Translations under genes and position numbers: made by a program | Notes under the pieces: generated by a model | Told to the model about the DNA's origin: nothing | The model's input: only the letters and a program-made list of their open reading frames with translations | Databases searched by the model: none | Assembly (NCBI RefSeq): GCF_010668805.1 | Contig: NZ_WUFT01000010.1 | Span: forward strand, 1-64,000 | Reading direction: 5' to 3' | DNA: 64,000 nt | Source of the DNA: Rhizobium phaseoli | Lineage (GTDB): Bacteria; Pseudomonadota; Alphaproteobacteria; Rhizobiales; Rhizobiaceae | Shown: positions 45,565-52,608 of the stretch, one piece after another | How the letters are laid out: each line of letters opens with the position of its first letter | How positions within the stretch are numbered: position 1 is the stretch's first letter

Positions 45565-45885
45565 TCAGTCGTCATCCCGCCAACGGCGGTGGTGATCGCC
45601 CCGCCGCTCATCGCGCCAGCGCGGACCATCCCAATCCCGGTGGCGCCGCTCCCAGCCCCAGCGGGGCGGACCGCCGTAAAAGGCTACCGGCGGCGGGCCT
45701 CGCCAGTTTGGCCGGCATTCGCCCCAGCGGGTCAGATGCCAGCCGCGGCCGCACGCATAGTCGACCTTGGTGACATCGCTTTTTACATTGCTCTGGACAC
45801 TGATTGTCCCCATCGGCATCGCCTCAGCTGTGGCGACCGAAAGGCTGCCAGCGAGCAAGGCAGCCGCGATAGAAAGTGCCTTCAT
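45565..45885 (-). CDS. Small secreted protein with a GCG_CRPN-like motif
   Basis: A 106-residue protein. The signal peptide is MKALSIAAALLAGSLSVATAEA. The mature part has YACGRGWHLTRWGECRPN, the conserved CGxGWH...WGxCxPN pattern found before basic repeats in small exported alphaproteobacterial proteins, then a tail rich in Arg, Trp, His and Asp. ATG 45885 has GGAG 6 bases upstream; ATG 45897 is an alternative. Function is unknown; the two cysteines probably form a disulphide in the periplasm. Confidence 0.82.
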   Translation of the reverse strand: MKALSIAAALLAGSLSVATAEAMPMGTISVQSNVKSDVTKVDYACGRGWHLTRWGECRPNWRGPPPVAFYGGPPRWGWERRHRDWDGPRWRDERRGDHHRRWRDDD

Positions 45886-46070
45886 CGGAAACTCCATTTC
45901 ATCCAGCCGTTCCCACCCTAGGGCCGCCAAATTGAACTGGAGATGAACTTCGCGTTCATGTTTACAGGCGAAAAAGAAGCGCTTTCGGACGGCTCATTGC
46001 AGCGCCGGCCAACTGGTTTTCCCGCAAGGGCAGGCGCTTCAGGGCAATCCACCGGCCCGCAAAAAACCGT

Positions 46071-46517
46071 TCATGTCCTGCCGTAAAATGCATCGGAACC
46101 CGGGTCACGCCCGGCGGCGACCTCGGTCAGCCGCCCCAGGTAATGCGCCCAGCCTTCCGCATGTCCGGCGCATTGATCGGCGCTCGGCAGGCCGCTATGT
46201 GTGAGTCGCAGCAGTGTTCCGCCCCCCTGCTCGATCAGGTCGATCTCGACCAGGCTCGACCCCGGCGGCACCACCTCGCTGCCGTCCCAGCCGAAGCTGT
46301 AGGCAAGGCGATGAACCGGCACCACCTCGCGAAACGAGCCGCGCGCAAAGCGGGCACCGGTGACGTTGACAAGATAGAGCCCGCCCGGCTGCGGCTCGAC
46401 ATCAGCCTCCGTCCCCATCCAGCGCAGGATCTTCTGCGGGTCGGTCATCAGCGCAAACACTGCGGCCGGCGGCGCCGCGATATGCGCCTCGCGGTGAACG
46501 ACGAAGGATTCTGGCAT
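46071..46517 (-). CDS. SRPBCC/AHSA1-family protein
   Basis: A 148-residue START-like ligand-binding fold. HREAHIAAPPAAVFALMTDPQKILRWMG, GGLYLVNVTGARFARGSFREVVPVHRLAYSFGW and a Trp-rich C-terminal helix (AEGWAHYLGRLTEVAAG) are typical of the AHSA1 (Activator of Hsp90) group. In many genomes an ArsR regulator precedes such genes; none is evident here. GGAGAG lies upstream of ATG 46517. Confidence 0.88.
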   Translation of the reverse strand: MPESFVVHREAHIAAPPAAVFALMTDPQKILRWMGTEADVEPQPGGLYLVNVTGARFARGSFREVVPVHRLAYSFGWDGSEVVPPGSSLVEIDLIEQGGGTLLRLTHSGLPSADQCAGHAEGWAHYLGRLTEVAAGRDPGSDAFYGRT

Positions 46518-46781
46518 CACGCTCTCCGATAGTTGTCATGGCCTGCCTCGCCTCGGGCGGGATCAGCGGGTCATGCTGTTTAGACGTGGGTGTCCTCGCG
46601 TGAGCATGTAGGTGGAAATACACGCTCAGCAAGTGCGCCGGGCCACACCGCCCCCGTCGCCCGACACCGGCGCGGTGGGTTGCAGCCAGCTAAGGTGGAG
46701 ATCGCGTCACCCTATACCCGCATCCGCGATGAAAGCATTTCGCCCTATTGCCAGCCCCTCGTCTTCCCCCTATTGTCCCGG

Positions 46782-46920
46782 CCGTTCTCAGGGCGGGGTG
46801 AAAGTCCCTACCGGCGGTATGCAGTTTCGATTGCGAGCCCGCGAGCGCCTTCCTCGGAAGGGTCAGCAGATCAGGTGAGATGCCTGAGCCGACGGTCATA
46901 GTCCGGATGAAAGAGAACGC
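46782..46920 (+). promoter_or_regulatory. FMN riboswitch (RFN element)
   Basis: All conserved parts of the RFN aptamer are present in order. They are TTCTCAGGGCGGGGTGAAAG, TCCCTACCGGCGGT, GAGCCCGCGAGCG, GGTCAGCAGATC, GGTGAGATGCCTGAGCCGAC, GGTCATAGTCCGGATGAAAG and the closing AGAGAAC that pairs with the start. It lies 79 bases before the lumazine synthase gene. On binding FMN it should reduce expression by sequestering the start or by termination. The expression platform is not obvious from sequence alone. Confidence 0.96.
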
Positions 46921-46998
46921 ACGTTCCCAGCCCTTGCGGCTGTCGGGGACGTTCGTGATCGCCTTGGGTGATGTGTCTGTTCGCCAAAGGAGATTACC

Positions 46999-47433
46999 AT
47001 GACACCCACCCGCTACGCCTTTATCAAAGCCAACTGGCACGCCGACATCGTCGACCGCGCCCTTGACGGCTTCTACCAGCTCGTGCCGCCCGAGCAGGTT
47101 GATGTGTTCGATGTTCCCGGCGCATTCGAGATGCCGCTGCTTTCCCGCGATTTGGCCGCAAGCGGGCGTTATGGCGCAGTCATTGCCGCCGCTTTCGTCG
47201 TCGACGGCGGAATTTACCGCCATGAATTCGTCGCCCAGGCCGTGGTCGACGGGCTGATGCGCGCCGGCATGGATACCGGCGTGCCGGTGCTTTCGGTTTC
47301 GCTGACGCCGCATCAGTATCAGGAAACCGAGCACCATAAGCAGATCTACCGCGCGCACTTCGTCGAGAAAGGGCGGGAGGCCGCAAAGGCCGCGCTGACG
47401 ATCGGGAAGACACGCGCCGCTCTTGCTGCGTAA
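46999..47433 (+). CDS. ribH: 6,7-dimethyl-8-ribityllumazine synthase, RibH2 type
   Basis: A 144-residue lumazine synthase (riboflavin pathway: condenses 5-amino-6-ribitylaminouracil with 3,4-dihydroxybutanone phosphate). It has FIKANWHADIVDRALDGF, VPGAFEMPLLSRDLA, the His in GGIYRHEFVAQAVVDGLM, and SVSLTPHQYQET in place of the usual FGVLT. This form is typical of the RibH2-type decameric enzyme of alphaproteobacteria (as in Brucella), while the classical ribH copy sits elsewhere in such genomes. It is preceded by the FMN riboswitch. Confidence 0.94.
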   Translation: MTPTRYAFIKANWHADIVDRALDGFYQLVPPEQVDVFDVPGAFEMPLLSRDLAASGRYGAVIAAAFVVDGGIYRHEFVAQAVVDGLMRAGMDTGVPVLSVSLTPHQYQETEHHKQIYRAHFVEKGREAAKAALTIGKTRAALAA

Positions 47434-47454
47434 GGGGTTCCCTCCGAACCGAGG

Positions 47455-47474
47455 CGGCGGGACCGATCCCGCCG
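47455..47474 (+). terminator. Terminator after ribH
   Basis: CGGCGGGA-CCGA-TCCCGCCG forms a perfect 8-bp stem 22 bases after the stop, followed by TCTTC. It fits termination of the ribH transcript. Confidence 0.65.
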
Positions 47475-47592
47475 TCTTCATCAGGTCAGTTCCGACAGAA
47501 TAATTGATTCGACGCCCTCGCCGCGCTGTGGTCCACTCGACCCCGACATGTATCGCCATTCTTAATGCGTCCCAAACCTCAAGGAGCTGAAG

Positions 47593-48282
47593 ATGAGCAA
47601 TGCAATGCGCAGTGAAACCCCTATCGAAAATTCGAGAACACGGCCCGTCGACACCAAGCTCGAGGTTGTCGTCATCCCCGTTTCAGACGTCGATCGCGCC
47701 AAACGTTTCTACGACAGCCTAGGCTGGCGGCTCGACGCCGACTTCGCCAATGATGCCGATTTCCGGGTGCTCCAGTTTACTCCACCCGGCTCCGGCTGCG
47801 CGATCATCTTCGGCAAGAACGTCACCGCCGCGCCACCCGGCTCCGCCCAGGGGCTCTACCTTATCGTCTCCGACATCGAGGCCGCCCGCCGCGATCTCAT
47901 CGCTCGCGGCGTCGAGGTCAGCGACGTGTTCCACGACGCATCAGGCGTCTATGCCGGCAAGGACGAGCCCTATCTCTTCGGACGGCTGCGCATCGCCGGC
48001 CGCGATCCCGAAAACCGTAGCTATCGCTCCTTCGCCTCGTTCAAGGATCCCGACGGCAATGGCTGGCTGTTCCAAGAGGTCACCACGCGATTGGCGGGAC
48101 GCATCGACGCCGACGAGACAGCCTTCGCAACCTCGAGCGACCTTGCATCAGCGCTGCGCCGCGCGGCGACCGCCCACGGCGAACACGAAAAGCGAAACGG
48201 CGGCAAGCACGACGAAGGCTGGCCGGACTGGTACGCCGATTACATGGTCAGCGAACAGTCCGGCAGAGAGCTGCCGCTATAG
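47593..48282 (+). CDS. VOC-superfamily (glyoxalase-like) protein
   Basis: A 229-residue protein. The VOC domain covers about 20-160: LEVVVIPVSDVDRAKRFYDSLGWRLDAD, then SCAIIFG-type metal/ligand strands and FASFKDPDGNGWLFQEV, the usual C-terminal strand with Asp and Glu. Beyond this is an unusual 60-residue hydrophilic tail ending in GWPDWYADYMVSEQSG. Related longer VOC proteins with a WPDWYA tail are frequent in proteobacteria and may be dioxygenase-like or toxin-resistance proteins. AAGGAG lies upstream. Confidence 0.88.
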   Translation: MSNAMRSETPIENSRTRPVDTKLEVVVIPVSDVDRAKRFYDSLGWRLDADFANDADFRVLQFTPPGSGCAIIFGKNVTAAPPGSAQGLYLIVSDIEAARRDLIARGVEVSDVFHDASGVYAGKDEPYLFGRLRIAGRDPENRSYRSFASFKDPDGNGWLFQEVTTRLAGRIDADETAFATSSDLASALRRAATAHGEHEKRNGGKHDEGWPDWYADYMVSEQSGRELPL

Positions 48283-48397
48283 ATGGGTATCGCGGTTGGA
48301 GGACGCAGACGCTCGTCGCGCCTGTGTTCCTTCTTAACAATGGTGCAATCCGCTTGCCTTTCGCTCGCCGCTCAAGGCGGAGCGAAGGACGATGGAG

Positions 48398-48616
48398 GAC
48401 GTGCCGTGCTGCCCCCTCATCTGCCTGCCGGCATCTTCTCCCCGCTGGGGAGAAGGGGCAAGCCGCACGACCTTCATTCCCAAGCTGAGGTTTCAAGGGA
48501 CGCGAGGCGCCGCCGCGATTCCGCTTCTCCCCTCGGGGGTCCGAAGGACGGGGCGAGACCCGTGGCTCGACCCAGGTCGATGCCGGCAGGCAGATGAGGG
48601 GGCCACACGGCACGTC
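48398..48616. repeat. Long inverted repeat (38-base arms)
   Basis: The arm at 48398-48435 (GACGTGCCGTG...GCCGGCATC) is the reverse complement of 48579-48616 at 36 of 38 positions, with 143 bases between. Within it, CTTCTCCCC (48435-48443) pairs with GGGGAGAAG (48447-48455). This is a typical rhizobial intergenic palindromic element; no gene is seen from 48283 to 48667. A related but shorter element is at 18824-18885. Confidence 0.8.
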
Positions 48617-48667
48617 TTTCATTGTCTCTCGCTTCACCCCCGGCGCAAGCGAAAGCAAGCCACCCCC

Positions 48668-49441
48668 TCACCGCTCGAAAAAATCCCGCCACTGTTTCTC
48701 ACCAACCAGACAGTCCGCGGGCGCATCCCCCGCAATCCTGCGCACCGTCGCCGGTGGCGGAAGGCCGCTGATTTCAAGCACCAGCTTGCGGCGCACGGCG
48801 ACCGCGAAATCCTCGATCTTGTGGACCGGCAGCACGAAGGCGCCGGGGCCGCCGATGACGCAATCGGCGTAATATGTGTCGAGCCCGTCGGGGGCATCGG
48901 AAGGCCGCAGCATGATGGCGAGGCCGTTGATGACCATGCCCGCTTCCACCGCCCTGTCGCGGGCTGGTGTCACGGGATTGCCTGAGTTGTTCGGGCCGTC
49001 GCCGGAAACGTCGATGACCTCCCGCCTGCCCTGAAAGGGACTAGCGATGATCATGCTGGTGCCCTGGGCAATGGCGGTAGAGATCGAGGTGCGCCGTTGC
49101 GTGGCGACCGGCCGGGCGTCGAGCTTGTCGGCAAAGGCGATCGCATCCGCCTCCGTCTCGATCACCTGCCAGTCGATCACCGAGCCCTGGACGACATAGC
49201 CCGCCCATTCGAAATAGCTGATGGCGATGCGCCCGGTGAGCCCACCCTTGACCGCATCGATGAATTCCTTGTGCTTGAGCGCCTCGACATAACCCTCGCG
49301 CTGGATGCCGATCTCCTCGACATCCATCGAGCGCGAGGTGTCGACGGCAAGGATCAGGGTTACGTCGACCTCGTTTCCCCCTGCCTGCGCTGCCGGGACG
49401 AGGCCGGAAAGACCCATAAGCACCGCAACTGTCGTCAGCAT
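48668..49441 (-). CDS. DUF1194 von Willebrand factor A-like secreted protein
   Basis: A 257-residue protein with a signal peptide (VAVLMGLSGLVPAAQA) and a vWA-type fold. The MIDAS motif is DTSRSMD near residue 37 (after VDVTLILAV), with further ligands TSIS and DVSGDG. This matches DUF1194, secreted proteins of unknown function in rhizobia. The start is uncertain: ATG 49441 gives a normal short signal, while a TTG at 49522 would add 27 residues with basic charge. It lies downstream of the LysR gene on the same strand. Confidence 0.85.
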   Translation of the reverse strand: MLTTVAVLMGLSGLVPAAQAGGNEVDVTLILAVDTSRSMDVEEIGIQREGYVEALKHKEFIDAVKGGLTGRIAISYFEWAGYVVQGSVIDWQVIETEADAIAFADKLDARPVATQRRTSISTAIAQGTSMIIASPFQGRREVIDVSGDGPNNSGNPVTPARDRAVEAGMVINGLAIMLRPSDAPDGLDTYYADCVIGGPGAFVLPVHKIEDFAVAVRRKLVLEISGLPPPATVRRIAGDAPADCLVGEKQWRDFFER

Positions 49442-49540
49442 CGGCAAATCCCCGCGCCATCCAAGCGCAACCTTAGCACAGCTTGGCCGCCGCTGGACGC
49501 CCGGCCCCGCAGGCAGCTTCAATTTTCAGTGATGGCCGGC

Positions 49541-50443
49541 TCAATGCAGCGGCAGCCACAAAGGATTTTTCCATGCTTTCAGCGCGTCGATGAAGGCCTG
49601 CAATCTGGCGGGCAGGAAGCGGCGAGTGGGATAGACGGCATGCACGAATATTTCTTCGGACGACCAGTCCGGCAGCAGGCGGATGAGCGCACCTCTTCTG
49701 ATCTCGTCGTCGCAATAGGTCGAAGGCAGCAGGCCGATGCCGTGGCCGCGATTGGTGAAGGCACTCACCGCGTCGAAATCCCGGCTCGAGACCGGCCCCG
49801 ACACCTGCTGGCGGACCGACTTGCCGCCGCTGACCAGATGCCATTCCGCTTCGCCGTTGCGGCCGTTCAGCAGCACGCACCGATGCTCCTTCAGGTCGTC
49901 GGGCTTTAAGGGAAGCGGCCTGCCTTTCAGATAGTCCGGCGCGGCGACCAGATAGCGCACGCTCTTTCCGAGCCGCTGTGCGACCATTGAGGAATCCTTG
50001 AGTTCGCCGAAGCGGATGCCGAGATCGATATTCTCGGCGATCAGATCGAGGAACAGGTTGGTGACGAAGAGATCGACCTGGATCTCGGGATAGGTCTTCA
50101 GGAAGGACGATACGAATTCGTAGAAGACCTCCTGTCCGAAAATGACGGGCACGGAGATCTTTAGAAGACCTTCCGGCTTTTTCTGCGTTTCCGTGAGTGC
50201 CTGCTCGGCGTCGATAAGATGGGCGAGCGGCTCGCTGCACTGATCGAAATAGGCCCGGCCCTGCGCCGTCAGGCTAAGCTTGCGGGTCGTGCGCTGCAGC
50301 AGCGTCACACCAAGCTGCTCTTCCAGCGACGTCACCTTGCGGCTGACGGTCGAGACCGGCATGCCGAGAGAATGGGCGGCGCGGCTGAAGCTGCCGTACC
50401 GCGCCACCGTCACGAAAACCGCGATGTCGTTCAGGTCTGCCAT
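49541..50443 (-). CDS. LysR-family transcriptional regulator
   Basis: A 300-residue LysR protein with an N-terminal winged helix (MADLNDIAVFVTVARYGSFSRAA...) and an effector domain (KPEGLLKISVPVIFGQEVF, NIDLGIRFGEL). It is divergent from the SDR-RidA pair beginning at 50638, separated by 194 bases, so it probably regulates them. ATG 50443 is preferred over an in-frame ATG 8 codons earlier (50467). Confidence 0.92.
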   Translation of the reverse strand: MADLNDIAVFVTVARYGSFSRAAHSLGMPVSTVSRKVTSLEEQLGVTLLQRTTRKLSLTAQGRAYFDQCSEPLAHLIDAEQALTETQKKPEGLLKISVPVIFGQEVFYEFVSSFLKTYPEIQVDLFVTNLFLDLIAENIDLGIRFGELKDSSMVAQRLGKSVRYLVAAPDYLKGRPLPLKPDDLKEHRCVLLNGRNGEAEWHLVSGGKSVRQQVSGPVSSRDFDAVSAFTNRGHGIGLLPSTYCDDEIRRGALIRLLPDWSSEEIFVHAVYPTRRFLPARLQAFIDALKAWKNPLWLPLH

Positions 50444-50637
50444 GCCGCGATTTTTGCATAGATGCAAAAGAGAATCCAGATATTTCCGTCTAATCGAGGA
50501 ATGGAGTTTTCGCCATATTCACCTTGCGAAAACGATCATAACCCGATGGAGGCGCATTCGCAGCTGCCCCATCTCGAGCGACCCGGCCTTTTGCAAACGC
50601 AAGACCTCCGTTGCCCGACCGAATTATGGAGTTCAAC

Positions 50638-51363
50638 ATGACTACCGCAAAGACTGTCATCGTCACGGGCGCCTCCCAGGGTATCGGAGCCGGGCTCGTC
50701 AACGCCTTCATCAAGCGCGGCTATAATGTCGTCGCCACCTCGCGCCAGGTCAGCGCCTCGGATGCCTTGCAGGCGTCGGACAGACTGGCGCTCGTCGACG
50801 GCGACATCGGCGAGGCCGAAACCGCCGCGCGGGTCGCAAAGACCGCGATCGACCGGTTCGGCTCGATCGACGCCCTCGTCAACAATGCCGGCATTTTCTT
50901 CAGCAAGCCGTTCGTCGATTACACCATGACCGACTTCCGCAAGTTGTCCTCGACCAATCTCGAAGGCTTCATCCACCTGACCCAGCTGGTCGTCCGGCAG
51001 ATGCTCGCCCAGAAATCGGGCGGCAGCATTGTCAGCATCACCACACCGCTGATCGATCATCCGATCGCCGGCTTCTCGGCCTCGGTAGCGATGATGACCA
51101 AGGGCGGCATCGACGCGATCTCGAAGAACCTGGCGATGGAATATGCAAGCGAGGGAATCCGCGTCAACACCGTGGCTCCGGGGGTCGTCGATACGCCGTT
51201 GCACAAGGACAATCCGAAGGACTTCCTGAGCACGCTGTCGCCGATGGCTGGCATTTCCAACGTCGCGGAAGTCGTCGATGCGGTTGTCTTCCTGACCGAA
51301 GCTCCGCGCGTCACCGGGGAGGTGCTGCACGTCGACGGCGGCGCACATCTGGGCAAATGGTAA
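50638..51363 (+). CDS. SDR-family protein with non-canonical active site
   Basis: A 241-residue SDR with an intact cofactor motif (VTGASQGIG) and NNAG. However, the catalytic YxxxK reads AMMTK, so the Tyr is replaced by Ala, and at the usual catalytic Ser position Leu is found (SITTPLIDHP region). Such a Tyr-less subfamily with a TKGG motif exists in proteobacteria; members may use a different residue or be non-catalytic. ATG 50638 has GGAG upstream. The gene overlaps the RidA gene by 7 bases and is divergent from a LysR. Confidence 0.85.
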   Translation: MTTAKTVIVTGASQGIGAGLVNAFIKRGYNVVATSRQVSASDALQASDRLALVDGDIGEAETAARVAKTAIDRFGSIDALVNNAGIFFSKPFVDYTMTDFRKLSSTNLEGFIHLTQLVVRQMLAQKSGGSIVSITTPLIDHPIAGFSASVAMMTKGGIDAISKNLAMEYASEGIRVNTVAPGVVDTPLHKDNPKDFLSTLSPMAGISNVAEVVDAVVFLTEAPRVTGEVLHVDGGAHLGKW

Positions 51364-51845
51364 ACCACCCGCAAGTGCAGGCAGCCGGCGCAGAACGCCG
51401 GCTGCAGGAACTCGGCATCACCCTTCCCCCGCCACCGACACCCCTGGGGGCCTATGTCGAGGCGGTCAGATCAGGCAAGCTGGTCTTCTTCAGCGGCATG
51501 CTGCCGGTTATCAACCGACAGCCGCGCTATATCGGCCATGTCGGCGGCCAGCTGACATCAGAGGACGGCAGGAAGGCGGCGGAGACGGCAACACTGAGTG
51601 CGCTGGCGGCCGCCAAGGACTATCTCGGCTCGCTGGACAGGGTCGTCAGGATCGTCAAGCTCGGCGTCTATATCGCCACCGAAGGGGATTTCCGCGACCA
51701 CCCGAAAGTCGCGGACGGAGCGTCGGAAATGCTGCTCCAGGTCTTCGGCGAGGAAAAACTCTCCGGCCGCGTCGTCCTCGGCGTCGCCAGCCTGCCGCTT
51801 GGCGTCCCGATCGAGCTGGAACTCGTTCTTGAGGTCGAGAATTGA
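51357..51845 (+). CDS. RidA-family protein
   Basis: A 162-residue member of the RidA/YjgF/YER057c/UK114 superfamily. It has the pattern LVFFSGMLPVINRQP, ATLSALAAAKDYLGSLDRVVRIVKLGVYIAT, and GVASLPLGVPIELELVLEV. In archetypal RidA the catalytic Arg sits in a conserved PxxxSR-like segment; here SLPLGV replaces it, so this is a divergent subgroup that may not have imine deaminase activity. It overlaps the SDR gene by 7 bases (translational coupling), indicating a joint function. Confidence 0.88.
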   Translation: MVNHPQVQAAGAERRLQELGITLPPPPTPLGAYVEAVRSGKLVFFSGMLPVINRQPRYIGHVGGQLTSEDGRKAAETATLSALAAAKDYLGSLDRVVRIVKLGVYIATEGDFRDHPKVADGASEMLLQVFGEEKLSGRVVLGVASLPLGVPIELELVLEVEN

Positions 51846-51849
51846 AGAG

Positions 51850-51875
51850 GACGGGCGCGCTTCGGCGCGCCCGTC
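51850..51875 (+). terminator. Terminator after the SDR-RidA operon
   Basis: GACGGGCGCGC-TTCG-GCGCGCCCGTC is a perfect 11-bp stem capped by a UUCG tetraloop, 4 bases after the RidA stop. No long T tract follows. It can also limit transcripts arriving from the leftward gene at 51942. Confidence 0.8.
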
Positions 51876-51941
51876 TCACCGCCCTTGCATTCTTGGCATG
51901 GCGTGCGCTCAGCGCAAATGAGTGTTGTTAACGACCCATCC

Positions 51942-52481
51942 TCACATCGCCACCAATAGCAGCACGTAAGCGATGACGCTCACCATCAAACCGCGAAACG
52001 CAAAAGTGACGCAGCGGTATTTGCTGCGAGCGATGGCGGAGAGGATGTTGGCGTTTTCGAGATATTGGTCGAAGAGATAACGCTCGTCGCGCCGCAGTGC
52101 CGCGTCGAAGAACAGGTCTCGGTGGTTCTGCCAGGCGCCCCAGAACAACGAAGTCGAGCTATCCAAACGGCGCGGCAGCACGACGAGGATGGCTGACAGG
52201 ATTGAGAAGACCGAGGCTGCGGCAAGCAAACCGGAAAACAGCGTGCTCCCTGATGTGCCGCTGACATAACGCCCCAGGCTGAAAACCGCCCTCACCTCGC
52301 TGGAGCTCACCAGGAAGGCCAGCATAAACGTGAAGATATAGGCGGCCTTTTGATCGGATATCTTGATCTGATCATAGAATATGTCGTTGATTTTCTTGAT
52401 ATGGTCGAAATACTCGACGCCGATATCCGCGCTCGACGGATGGCTTAGCATAACCTCAGTTGCAGTTTCGAATTCGCTCAC
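51942..52481 (-). CDS. Pycsar-effector-like membrane protein (DUF5706-type)
   Basis: A 179-residue protein with three hydrophobic helices at about 46-64, 80-102 and 160-178. Several features match the DUF5706/Pycsar effector family (PycTM), in which a cyclic pyrimidine nucleotide activates a membrane effector during phage defence. These are the amphipathic lead with DQKAAYIFTFMLAFL (residues 43-57), the VLPRR step after helix 2, the LFWGAWQNHRDLFF segment and SKYR before the last helix. It is divergent from a FecR-barrel/CHASE2-cyclase operon (127-base gap). No dedicated Pyc-type cyclase is adjacent. The family call is by pattern only. Confidence 0.7.
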   Translation of the reverse strand: MSEFETATEVMLSHPSSADIGVEYFDHIKKINDIFYDQIKISDQKAAYIFTFMLAFLVSSSEVRAVFSLGRYVSGTSGSTLFSGLLAAASVFSILSAILVVLPRRLDSSTSLFWGAWQNHRDLFFDAALRRDERYLFDQYLENANILSAIARSKYRCVTFAFRGLMVSVIAYVLLLVAM

Positions 52482-52608
52482 ATGAATACTCCGCCATCAA
52501 GTGTTTCTCTGATATTACACTTGGAGACGAAAGCAAGAACACGTGTGCAACACGCTTGACTTTTCCACTCTACACAGACAAAGGGGAAGTGGGGTTGGGG
52601 TCTGGGTC

